DNA from: Rubripirellula reticaptiva
GTDB lineage: Bacteria; Planctomycetota; Planctomycetia; Pirellulales; Pirellulaceae
NCBI RefSeq assembly: GCF_007860175.1
Contig: NZ_SJPX01000005.1
Coordinates: 806,001-870,000, forward strand
Length of the DNA stretch: 64,000 nucleotides
Direction of reading: 5' to 3'
Numbering within the stretch: position 1 is the stretch's first letter; each line of letters starts with the position of its first letter. The notes beneath the pieces are model-generated. The model made no database searches, had not been told where the DNA came from, and saw nothing but the letters and a program-made list of their open reading frames with translations. The position numbers and the translations under genes are program-made. Positions 1-8,195 of the stretch are shown piece by piece.

Positions 1-139
1 TCCGCCGAACTATTGTCGTAGCCAGTCCTTTATTGCATGCTGGGCAAACGGCGATTGAGTCGGCGTTGCCGCGGTGGGCAAGCCAATTCAGCAGCCGGGA
101 TATCGCCGGCTCTACCGTTTTGCGTCAACCAGCGTTTCT

Positions 140-1126
140 ATGCAGCGTCCCACTTTCCTCGGCGATCTATATCTCGGCATCGATGTCGGCGGCACCAATG
201 TGAAAGTTGGTCTGGTCGACGATAGCGGCACCATGATCAAGCAAGGATCCGCTGCAACGCCGGTACTGAAAACGCCTGAAAAAGTGTTCCAGTTCGCAAT
301 CAATTTTGCGAATCAATACTGCCAACATTTTGACATCGCGCCGGAACGTTTGAAGGCCGTCGGCTTGGCGGTCCCTGGGGTTCTCGATACGCGTGAGTAT
401 GTGCTGCGTGAAGTGGTTAACCTGCCGGGCTGGCTTGGGCAACCGCTGAATCAGATTTTGTCGAGCGTTTGTCAGCGTCCGACGATCGTCACCAACGATG
501 CCAATGCCGCGGCTTATGCCGAGCACGAGGCGAGAAACCTGGGCGAACAATCGCTCGCGTTGGTCACGCTAGGGACAGGCGTCGGATGCGGTGTTGTGGC
601 GGGTGGCCGGCCGCATGGTGGCGACCATGGATGCGCGGGTGAGATCGGTCACATCACGATCAACTTTGATGACGATGCGCTGCCTTGTACCTGTGGCAGT
701 CGCGGTCACTTGGAATCCTACGCAGGCGCCGCTGGCGTGATCAAACGGTTGCAAAACTTGTTGAACAGCGAGGCAAGCGGTTCGCAGAAATGGACGACGC
801 TCGAAATTGCGGATGCGGCAGAGGCCGGCAATGCGATCTGCATTCAAGTCATCGACGAAACCGCAGTACTGGTTGGCCGTGCGATCGGCATGTTAGGTCA
901 GGGGCTTGATCCGGCTGTTGTGTTGCTAGGCGGAGCGATGACGTTTGGTGGTGACAAGACCGAAACAGGCCGGCGTTTTCTGCAGCGTATCCGCGCGACT
1001 GTCAAAGCGACAACACTGGTGCAGGTCGGTGGTAACATGAAAGTAGAGTTCGCGACCCTTGGCAACGACGCCGGAGTCTTAGGCGCGGCGATGGTGGCAA
1101 AAAAACTCTCTAGGCAACCTTCTTAG
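140..1126 (+). CDS. ROK family sugar kinase (glucokinase / N-acetylglucosamine kinase type)
   Basis: A 328-residue ROK-family kinase that phosphorylates a hexose or amino sugar with ATP in the cytoplasm. The N-terminal phosphate-binding motif GIDVGGTNVKVGL, the middle segment TLGTGVGCGVV and the zinc-site region CTCGSRGHLESY are visible. The third cysteine of the usual CxCGxxGCxE site is His here. The ATG at 140 is chosen because the domain begins about ten residues later and the upstream in-frame extension to 74 has no domain character. The stop is only 26 bases before the NagB-deacetylase fusion, so the two are probably one operon. That neighbour makes N-acetylglucosamine or glucosamine a more likely substrate than glucose, but this is inference; the family fold does not settle specificity. 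Confidence 0.88.
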   Translation: MQRPTFLGDLYLGIDVGGTNVKVGLVDDSGTMIKQGSAATPVLKTPEKVFQFAINFANQYCQHFDIAPERLKAVGLAVPGVLDTREYVLREVVNLPGWLGQPLNQILSSVCQRPTIVTNDANAAAYAEHEARNLGEQSLALVTLGTGVGCGVVAGGRPHGGDHGCAGEIGHITINFDDDALPCTCGSRGHLESYAGAAGVIKRLQNLLNSEASGSQKWTTLEIADAAEAGNAICIQVIDETAVLVGRAIGMLGQGLDPAVVLLGGAMTFGGDKTETGRRFLQRIRATVKATTLVQVGGNMKVEFATLGNDAGVLGAAMVAKKLSRQPS

Positions 1127-1152
1127 CGCAACCTTCCTAGCAAGGATCGTCA

Positions 1153-3078
1153 GTGATCACGAAACCTAACGAGCGGATCTCTTGTCGGATTTTCGAACGA
1201 GCATCGGATGCATCGGCTGCGGCCGCAGCTGAGATTGCCGATCTGATCCGTTTGAAATCCAGCCAGAACCAGAATGCGGTGCTTGGTTTGGTTGTCGGTT
1301 CGTCGCCCGTCAACATTTATAGTGAATTAGTGCGACTGCATCGCGCGGGAGAGTTGTCATTTGCCAACGTCGTGACGTTCAACTCCGACGAGTACCACCC
1401 GATGCAGCCAGTCGAACTGCAAAGTGCTTCGCGGTTCATGCGTGAACATCTTTTCGATCATGTAGATATCGATCCGGCCAATATTCATTTGCTCGATGGC
1501 ACCGTGTCCAAGGAAGATGCCGCCGCACATTGTGCCCAGTACGAACAAATGATTCGCGATGCTGGCGGTATCGATGTGCAGTTATTGGGCGTCAACCGCG
1601 CCGGGCATATCGGATTGAACGAACCAGGGTCGGATCGCAGTTCGCGGACGCGGCTGATCACGCTGGACGAACCCACGCGTACGGAAGCAGCGAGCGATTT
1701 TTTCGGTGCCGAAAATGTTCCTCGTCACGCCATCACGATGGGGATTGAAACGATTCTCTCAGCAAAGCGAATTCTGTTGGTGGCGATGGGCGAGGGCAAA
1801 GCGGACATTGTCGCTCGTGTTGTCGAAGGGTTCGCCAGCGCGAATGTCCCGGCAACATTCTTGCAGGACCACCCGAGCGCTGAAATCTTACTCGACCAAG
1901 CGGCGGCATCCGGGCTGGCCCGATTCGCGACGCCTTGGTTAATCGGCGAGGTAACTTGGGACGACACAACGACTCGGCGCGCCGTGATTGACTTAGCCGA
2001 AGGTGTCGGCAAATCGATTTTAAAACTGACCGATGCGGATTACAACGAACACGGTCTGCAAGACTTGTTGGCCGCGCACGGCAGCAGCTACGACATCAAC
2101 TTGCGCGTGTTTCGGCACTTGCAATCAACCATCACCGGTTGGCCAGGCGGCAAGCCCGAGCATCGGAAGCGGCCGGGTGACCGACCGGGCCATCGTGACG
2201 ACATTTTTCCGAAACGAGTGATCTTGTTTTCACCGCATCCCGATGACGACGTGATCTCGATGGGGGGGACTTTGATTCGGTTGGTCGATCAGGGACATGA
2301 TGTGCACGTGGCCTATCAAACGTCAGGCAACATTGCAGTTTTCGACGAGGACGCTCTGCGTTTCGCCGAGTTTGTGGAAGACTATTGCCGCGAATTTGAA
2401 ATCCAAGCTGATGGGATCGAGAAACTAGCCAGTCACATCGATAAGTTTTTGCGCAAGAAGAAACCCGGTCAACTCGATAGTGACGAAGTGCTGCGAATCA
2501 AAGGCTTGATCCGCCGCGGCGAAGCTCGCCAAGGAGCCCGGTGCTGTGGCGTTCCCGACCATAATTTGCACTATCTCGACTTGCCGTTCTATCAAACAGG
2601 GCGGATCACTAAGAGTCCGCTAACGGACGAGGACATTCGCATCACCGTCGATCTGATGCGAGCCGTCGAGCCTCACCAAATCTATGCCGCAGGCGATTTA
2701 TCGGATCCGCACGGCACTCACCGAACTTGTTTGTCAGCGATTTTGCAGGCCTGTGGCGTTTGCAAAGACGATCCTTGGTTTGAGTCGTGCGCGGTATGGA
2801 TGTACCGCGGTGCGTGGCAAGAATGGGCACCGCATCAAATCGAGATGGCGGTACCGCTTAGTCCCCAAGAAGTTGCGCGAAAACGAGTCGCTATTTTCAA
2901 ACACGAGTCACAGAAGGATCGTGCGTTGTTCCCCGGTTCGGACGTCCGAGAATTCTGGCAACGCGCCGAGGCTCGCAATGCCGATACGGCAAGACGCTAT
3001 GACGAACTTGGCTTGGCCGAGTACGCCGCGATCGAAGGCTTCGTCCGCTGGGACGGTCAAACCGGTATCGAATTGTAA
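1153..3078 (+). CDS. Glucosamine-6-phosphate deaminase (NagB-like) fused to PIG-L/LmbE-type deacetylase
   Basis: A 641-residue two-domain cytoplasmic enzyme. Residues about 15-265 are NagB-like: FNSDEY (Asp79 equals the catalytic base Asp72 of E. coli NagB) and GHIGLNEPGS with His152 and Glu157. The Asp of the usual NDGH motif is Ala150 here. After a linker, residues about 354-620 are a PIG-L/LmbE zinc deacetylase with the metal motif HPDDD at 362-366 and a downstream SDPHGTH segment. The start is GTG at 1153, preceded by AAGGA at 1142-1146. This fused architecture is known from Bacteroidetes and planctomycetes. With the ROK kinase upstream it could convert GlcNAc-6-P to fructose-6-P through sequential deacetylation and deamination; that combined activity is inference. 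It converges on recQ with 15 bases between the stops. Confidence 0.88.
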   Translation: MITKPNERISCRIFERASDASAAAAAEIADLIRLKSSQNQNAVLGLVVGSSPVNIYSELVRLHRAGELSFANVVTFNSDEYHPMQPVELQSASRFMREHLFDHVDIDPANIHLLDGTVSKEDAAAHCAQYEQMIRDAGGIDVQLLGVNRAGHIGLNEPGSDRSSRTRLITLDEPTRTEAASDFFGAENVPRHAITMGIETILSAKRILLVAMGEGKADIVARVVEGFASANVPATFLQDHPSAEILLDQAAASGLARFATPWLIGEVTWDDTTTRRAVIDLAEGVGKSILKLTDADYNEHGLQDLLAAHGSSYDINLRVFRHLQSTITGWPGGKPEHRKRPGDRPGHRDDIFPKRVILFSPHPDDDVISMGGTLIRLVDQGHDVHVAYQTSGNIAVFDEDALRFAEFVEDYCREFEIQADGIEKLASHIDKFLRKKKPGQLDSDEVLRIKGLIRRGEARQGARCCGVPDHNLHYLDLPFYQTGRITKSPLTDEDIRITVDLMRAVEPHQIYAAGDLSDPHGTHRTCLSAILQACGVCKDDPWFESCAVWMYRGAWQEWAPHQIEMAVPLSPQEVARKRVAIFKHESQKDRALFPGSDVREFWQRAEARNADTARRYDELGLAEYAAIEGFVRWDGQTGIEL

Positions 3079-3093
3079 AAATTCGCACTGTCC

Positions 3094-4923
3094 TTAGTCG
3101 AGATTCAGGTCTCGACAGTACTTCTGAATCGCTTCGACAAACGTGTCGCCATAGTCTTCTCGTTTGCGATCACCAACACCTTTGATCTTGGCGAAATCAG
3201 TGATCGTACGGGGCAAATGCCGAGCAAATTCTCGCAGCGTTGCATCGCCGAAGATAACGTAAGCGGGAACGTTCTTTTCCGCGGCGAGTTCGCGGCGCAG
3301 TGATCGCAACGCCTCGAACATTCCGCGGTTAACGCCGTCCCACGACTCGGGTGCCGACTTGCCCGAGCTGGGTTTGGCTTTTTTGTTGACAGTTGCGACG
3401 GTCAGTCGTGGATCACCATCACGACGCAACAGACGGCGGCCTGTTTCGGTCACGCCGAGCGTTTGGTATTCACCCGATCGGCACAGGTAGCCTTGTTGAA
3501 TCAATTGGTCGATCCACATTCGAACCGCCGGCAGTCCGTCATCGGTAAGCAACGCGAACGTGCTGAGTTTGTCATGTCCGAGTTCGCGAATCCGTTGCTC
3601 GCCCGAACCGCAAAGCACTTTGGCGGTGTGCGAGACGCCAAAGCGTTCGCGCAGCCGGATCACGCACGACAGGATTTTCTGGCTTAGCGTGATTGGGTCT
3701 TCGACCAAATCGATCTCGTCCAAACAAACGTCGCATCCACCGCAATTGTCCGTTGCGTAGCTTTGGCCAAAGTGTTCCACCAAGACTCGGTGACGACACA
3801 CTGTTCCAGCGCAAACGTCGAACATGGCTTCGAGTGATGCGACTGCGGATTGGTACGATGAGGGCTCGCCCGACATGATCCGTTTCCAAGTCACCACGTC
3901 GCCACCCGAGTAGAACAGCACACACTCTGATTCCAGTCCATCACGTCCCGCTCGGCCGCTTTCCTGTTGGTAGTGCTCGATCGATTTTGGCATTCCCGCA
4001 TGAACGACATAGCGAACGTTCGACTTGTCAATTCCCATTCCGAATGCGACCGTAGCCACGATCACATCACACTCGTCTTTGATGAACGCGTCCTGGTTTG
4101 CCTTCCGCGTCTCGTCGTCCAGCCCGGCGTGATAGGGCAGTGCCGAGATGCCTGATTGGACGAGCGCCGATGCCGTCTTTTCAACTTCTTTGCGACTGAT
4201 GCAATAGATGACGCCAGAGTCGCCCTTGTGTCGATCGACAACTTCCATCACTTGCTGCAATCGACCGTCGGCGCGGACCATTCGATAGGTCAGATTGGGA
4301 CGGTCAAAGTTGCCAACGATGATTTCGGGGGCGGCGAGCCCAAGCTGGGTGGCGATGTCGTCGCGAACCGGACCAGACGCAGTGGCTGTGTAAGCATGAA
4401 CCGACGACTTGGGAAACCATTCTTTCAACGAGCGTAAACCGCGATACTCGGGCCGAAAATCGTGCCCCCAATTGCTGATGCAGTGAGCTTCATCGATGGC
4501 GAAGAACGAGATCGGTTGACGGCGCAAAAAGTCCAGTGTCCTTGGATTCAGAAGTCGCTCGGGCGCCAGGTAAAGTAGTTTCAGTTCGCCACTGCGAATC
4601 GAATCGGCGACTTCGCGTTTCTCGTCGTCGGTTTGGGTACTGTTGACGTACGCGGCCGCGACGCCGCAAGCTCGCAGGGCGTCGACTTGGTCCTTCATCA
4701 GCGAAATCAACGGAGACACGACCACCGCCATCGCATCAAGTGACAGGGCGGGCACTTGAAAGCACAGTGATTTTCCGCCACCGGTGGGCAACACCGTCAA
4801 CGAATCGCGTTGGTTCAAAACACACTCGATCGATTCTTCTTGAAGTGGCCGAAACGCGTCGTAGCCCCAAACCTCTTTCAAGATTCGGTGAACGTCGTTC
4901 GTTTGAGTCACATCAGCCGCCAT
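3094..4923 (-). CDS. recQ: ATP-dependent DNA helicase RecQ
   Basis: A 609-residue superfamily 2 helicase that unwinds DNA 3' to 5' in recombination and replication-fork repair. All RecQ modules are present: Walker A PTGGGKS (Lys51), DEAH box at 144-147 within FAIDEAHCISNW, the second helicase lobe with VIYCISRK, an RQC zinc site whose cysteines lie in VCRHR and NCGGCDVC, and a C-terminal HRDC domain from about residue 525. The length matches full bacterial RecQ. The start is the ATG at 4923, because GGAG lies about 8 bases upstream; an in-frame TTG directly before it is less likely. No neighbouring gene is functionally linked: it converges on the nagB fusion and is divergent from the blaI-type gene. 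Confidence 0.97.
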   Translation of the reverse strand: MAADVTQTNDVHRILKEVWGYDAFRPLQEESIECVLNQRDSLTVLPTGGGKSLCFQVPALSLDAMAVVVSPLISLMKDQVDALRACGVAAAYVNSTQTDDEKREVADSIRSGELKLLYLAPERLLNPRTLDFLRRQPISFFAIDEAHCISNWGHDFRPEYRGLRSLKEWFPKSSVHAYTATASGPVRDDIATQLGLAAPEIIVGNFDRPNLTYRMVRADGRLQQVMEVVDRHKGDSGVIYCISRKEVEKTASALVQSGISALPYHAGLDDETRKANQDAFIKDECDVIVATVAFGMGIDKSNVRYVVHAGMPKSIEHYQQESGRAGRDGLESECVLFYSGGDVVTWKRIMSGEPSSYQSAVASLEAMFDVCAGTVCRHRVLVEHFGQSYATDNCGGCDVCLDEIDLVEDPITLSQKILSCVIRLRERFGVSHTAKVLCGSGEQRIRELGHDKLSTFALLTDDGLPAVRMWIDQLIQQGYLCRSGEYQTLGVTETGRRLLRRDGDPRLTVATVNKKAKPSSGKSAPESWDGVNRGMFEALRSLRRELAAEKNVPAYVIFGDATLREFARHLPRTITDFAKIKGVGDRKREDYGDTFVEAIQKYCRDLNLD

Positions 4924-5105
4924 CAACGCCGCTCCAAGCTAGCCAGCCCTGTCTGCACGGGCGTCATCAAGTCGTCACTATGGCGCAGCGCCGCCAAATC
5001 GACAAGAACGGCGGACGTGCGGGGTGACGCCAAGAAGGTCGAGACCTTCAGATGAAGGCAAATTTGACACCGCTGGCAGCGTCGCCTATCCTTGCCCCGA
5101 CGAGA

Positions 5106-5117
5106 CTACACATGTAG
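5106..5117. promoter_or_regulatory. BlaI/MecI-type operator upstream of the repressor gene
   Basis: The 12-base sequence CTACACATGTAG has perfect 5-base arms (CTACA and TGTAG) around a two-base spacer. It matches the core of the BlaI/MecI operator, TACANNTGTA. It ends 26 bases before the ATG of the BlaI-like repressor gene, the usual place for an autoregulatory operator. That the repressor binds here is inferred from the match and position. Confidence 0.65.
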
Positions 5118-5143
5118 GCAATTTTAATTCGCCCGAGGAAACG

Positions 5144-5569
5144 ATGCCCAAGAAGAAGACCGGGAAGACGCCAAACCCGATTCCGACAATTGGTGCCGAA
5201 GAGATGGCGATCTTTCAGTTTATTCAGCAGAAGTCGGCGGCTACCGTCCGTGAAGTCGCCGATCACTTTGCCGATCACGGCAAGGCGAGAACGACCGTGT
5301 TGACGGTGATGGATCGCCTGAGATCGAAGGGACTATTGTCGCGAAAAAAGGTAGGTGCATCGTTTCAGTACCAGCCGTGCGTCGAGCCCAGCGTGGTGAT
5401 TCAGTCGATGGTGAAAGACTTTGTTCGCCGCGTCTTGGGCGGTTCGATCTCGCCGTTCACGGCGTACATGAGTCAGTCCGGCGAGATGACGGAATCAGAA
5501 ATTCAGGAATTGAAAAAAGTCGTCGCTGAGTTAGAGCAGAAGCAAATAGATTCGAAGGCAAACTCATGA
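5144..5569 (+). CDS. BlaI/MecI/CopY family transcriptional repressor
   Basis: A 141-residue winged-helix repressor. The N-terminal half carries the family helix-turn-helix pattern (AEEMAIFQFI, ATVREVADHF, RTTVLTVMDRLRSKGLLSRKK) followed by the wing and a C-terminal dimerisation helix. The ATG at 5144 follows GAGGAA, and the domain begins about 20 residues later; an extension to 5024 lacks homology. In the BlaI/BlaR systems the repressor is inactivated by cleavage triggered by the M56 membrane peptidase. Here that gene follows with a 4-base ATGA overlap, so the two are translationally coupled. A palindromic operator sits just upstream, which suggests autoregulation. The inducing signal is unknown. 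Confidence 0.9.
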   Translation: MPKKKTGKTPNPIPTIGAEEMAIFQFIQQKSAATVREVADHFADHGKARTTVLTVMDRLRSKGLLSRKKVGASFQYQPCVEPSVVIQSMVKDFVRRVLGGSISPFTAYMSQSGEMTESEIQELKKVVAELEQKQIDSKANS

Positions 5570-7743
5570 TCACGATTGCAGAAACCATCATTTCCGCATT
5601 GACGCGAGCCTCATGGCAAGGCGGCTCCGCGTTTGTGGTGGCGTTGGTCTTGCTATCGATTGTCGAGCGATTGGCGAGCGTCCCGGCCTGGGCACAGCAC
5701 TGGGTTTGGCGAATCGTCAGCATGAAGTTTCTGATCGCCATGATCACGATCCCAACGATCACCTTGGCAGTCTTGCCCGCACTGGAGGTAAAAACGGTGA
5801 ACCGGATTGAGCTTCTCAATCAGATAAAAACACCGGCGTTTGATCAGGTGTCCGGCACGACATCGCGAGAATCGCAGATATTCACAGAGTCTCCTTTGTC
5901 GCCCGCTGCGAGCCGAGTTGTGTTTGCGGACGCCGAGGATTTCGGATGGCGTTGGCAATCCGTCGCAGCGACTCTCTGGGGTGCCGGCGTTCTCGTCAGT
6001 CTGTCTGTCTTTGCGATGCAGATGACGCAAACTTATCGATTGCCATGTCAACCGATTGAATCCGACTTTTTAAACGACGAAAATCGCCGACTGGCGGATC
6101 AGTTTGGCTTGAAAAATGAACCAGCTTTGACGATGTCGGCGAGCGTCACCGGGCCTTTATTGGCTGGGCCGGTGCATCCCAAAATCGTGATTTCCGAATC
6201 GGTCATTCAGTCCGCCAGCGACGACGAAATTCGTTGCGTACTGGCTCACGAGATGGCACACGCACGTCGTCGCGATCTGTGGTGGAACCTGTTGCCAGCG
6301 ATGGTCCAGGCCGTGTTTTGGTTTCATCCGCTGGCGTGGTGGCTTCATCGCAATCATCGCAATACTGCCGAAATGGCTTGCGACGAATTGGCAGTCCGCC
6401 AGACTCACATTTCGGTGGTGGACTACGCCAACAGCTTGCTGGAAGTCGCGATTCAAGCGGGTTCATCACAACGTTTTGCAAACCATGTCGGTCACGTGGC
6501 CGTCTTTCGATCTTCGGATTCTCTTCGTAAAAGGTTGTTGGCTATGAAAACGCTATCGTTCGGTTCCGCGCGTCGAGTGAAGACCACTGTCGCAATGTTG
6601 TCAGTCACGGCGGTGTTGTTTTTGATTCCGGTAAATGCGGTCAATCGACCAGCCATAGCTCAGACGAGCAATTCGGCTGATGAGGTTGGCGACGAGCAGG
6701 CGAATGCACCGAAGAATTTCGCGAAAGAGGCGGCTGCCGCCGAGGCAAAGGAGCTCGCGTTCGGCAAAAACATGGGATTTGAAAAAGTGTCCGACCGAGG
6801 CGTGGCGATCGGATGGGGCGGAGGTGGCAAAGACTATGAATTGACAGTCGACGCAAACGAAGCTCACGCGGGCAAGACGTGTGGTCGTTTGAGCAGTGTC
6901 GCGGGCGGAACGTTTGGAACGTATACCCAGTGCATGGGAACGGACGGATTGGTTGGCAAACGCATTGAGTACCGCGGATCCTTGAAGAGCGATCTGGACG
7001 GCAATGGCGGGCTATGGATGCGAGTCGATGGAGATGACAAAGTGCTGTCGTTCGACAACATGGGCGACCGCCGTATCCAAGGAAAAACGAAATGGTCCGA
7101 GTACCGAATTGTGTTGGACGTGCCGGCCGAGGCAAACAATATCTGTTTCGGTTTTCTAATGACGGGCAAGGGCGATTTGTGGGGCGATGCGTTTTCGATC
7201 CGTGTGTTGGATCCAGTCGGCCAAGGGGATGACGTGACGGCTGAGCCACCGGAATCGCCTACGATGCCAAAAGCCGCGACCAATTTGGACTTCGAAACCC
7301 CTCACAGGTCCGCACCGAATTTTCCTGCGGGATGGGGCGGCGGTGGGCAAGGATACGAATTGGTTCTCGATACTAAAATCAAGCACAGCGGTCAGTCGAG
7401 TGGTCGAATCGAGCGGACGAAAAACAACGGAAACTTTGGCACGTACACTCAGATGTTGGTCGCCGACCCGTACCGCGGCAAAAAGCTGCGTCTGACTGGT
7501 TTCCTGAAAACCAAGTCAGTCAGTTCGTCAGGCATCTGGATGCGGATCGACGGGCCGGGAAACCAATCGCTGGGTTTTGACAATATGCAAGATCGGGCGG
7601 TGAAGGGGACCACCGACTGGGCCGAGCAGACGATCGAATTGGATGTTCCTGAATCTGCGACTGCGATCGCGATCGGTTTCTTGCTGATCGGGGACGGCAC
7701 GGTTTGGGGCGACGATCTGGAACTAAGCGTGGTCGCCGACTGA
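5566..7743 (+). CDS. BlaR1-like M56 membrane metallopeptidase with tandem C-terminal beta-sandwich sensor repeats
   Basis: A 725-residue membrane protein. Three hydrophobic segments occur in the first ~165 residues, then the zinc peptidase motif HEMAH (residues 228-232) with FHPLAWWLHR and AEMACDELAV downstream, then a fourth transmembrane segment near 345-365. In the M56 family the peptidase faces the cytoplasm and cleaves the paired repressor. The extracytoplasmic C-terminus is not a penicillin-binding domain. It holds two related ~150-residue repeats starting near residues 402 and 573, each with WGGGG..YEL, FGTYTQ, WMR(V/I)DG, SFDNM/GFDNM and (L/V)WGD. They resemble carbohydrate-binding or jelly-roll modules; that assignment is inference. 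The ATG overlaps the repressor stop by 4 bases. Confidence 0.85.
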   Translation: MITIAETIISALTRASWQGGSAFVVALVLLSIVERLASVPAWAQHWVWRIVSMKFLIAMITIPTITLAVLPALEVKTVNRIELLNQIKTPAFDQVSGTTSRESQIFTESPLSPAASRVVFADAEDFGWRWQSVAATLWGAGVLVSLSVFAMQMTQTYRLPCQPIESDFLNDENRRLADQFGLKNEPALTMSASVTGPLLAGPVHPKIVISESVIQSASDDEIRCVLAHEMAHARRRDLWWNLLPAMVQAVFWFHPLAWWLHRNHRNTAEMACDELAVRQTHISVVDYANSLLEVAIQAGSSQRFANHVGHVAVFRSSDSLRKRLLAMKTLSFGSARRVKTTVAMLSVTAVLFLIPVNAVNRPAIAQTSNSADEVGDEQANAPKNFAKEAAAAEAKELAFGKNMGFEKVSDRGVAIGWGGGGKDYELTVDANEAHAGKTCGRLSSVAGGTFGTYTQCMGTDGLVGKRIEYRGSLKSDLDGNGGLWMRVDGDDKVLSFDNMGDRRIQGKTKWSEYRIVLDVPAEANNICFGFLMTGKGDLWGDAFSIRVLDPVGQGDDVTAEPPESPTMPKAATNLDFETPHRSAPNFPAGWGGGGQGYELVLDTKIKHSGQSSGRIERTKNNGNFGTYTQMLVADPYRGKKLRLTGFLKTKSVSSSGIWMRIDGPGNQSLGFDNMQDRAVKGTTDWAEQTIELDVPESATAIAIGFLLIGDGTVWGDDLELSVVAD

Positions 7744-8195
7744 GGATAATTTCCGAATCGTCAGAGCAAAATTGGGAATAAGACAAGTTTTTCCCAGTCT
7801 CCAGCCGCGAATTCTCCCGCCGCCACGCGAGACCGTGAATGACGGTTTCGCCTTTGTTAGCGACTAAGCAATGGAGCAATGCTTCGCCTACCGGGTCAGT
7901 GACAAGACCAAATGCGACGCTTGATGCGGTTAGGAAGCTTGTCAATCCAGAAAATTTCAAGAAAAAATGTGTGCGGTTGCCCCGATTTCATTTCGCTGAA
8001 TTAGTCTGCCGAAACCGGTTGCAGGATGCGTTCGCTGAACACATGTGACCGGACGTTGGCCTGGGATGCTCCCAGCCATTTGACGTAGGGCAGTACATCA
8101 GAGGCATTTTTCTTTTTGAGCATGAAGTAGTTTTAGGTTTGCAGTGATTTGAGGGCACGAAGAATCACAGGCAAAGAATCCCAAACATCAGGTCG
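7744..8195. other. Intergenic region between convergent genes, no gene seen
   Basis: About 450 bases separate the stops of the M56 peptidase gene and imuB. A short open frame at 7839-8048 has no recognisable domain and no convincing ribosome binding site. No tRNA-like fold and no clear hairpin with a T-tract was recognised, although two transcripts should end here. Confidence 0.5.

Noticed and set aside
7839-8048. Possible 69-codon gene in the gap after the M56 peptidase gene
   Set aside because: No ribosome binding site, domain or signal peptide.
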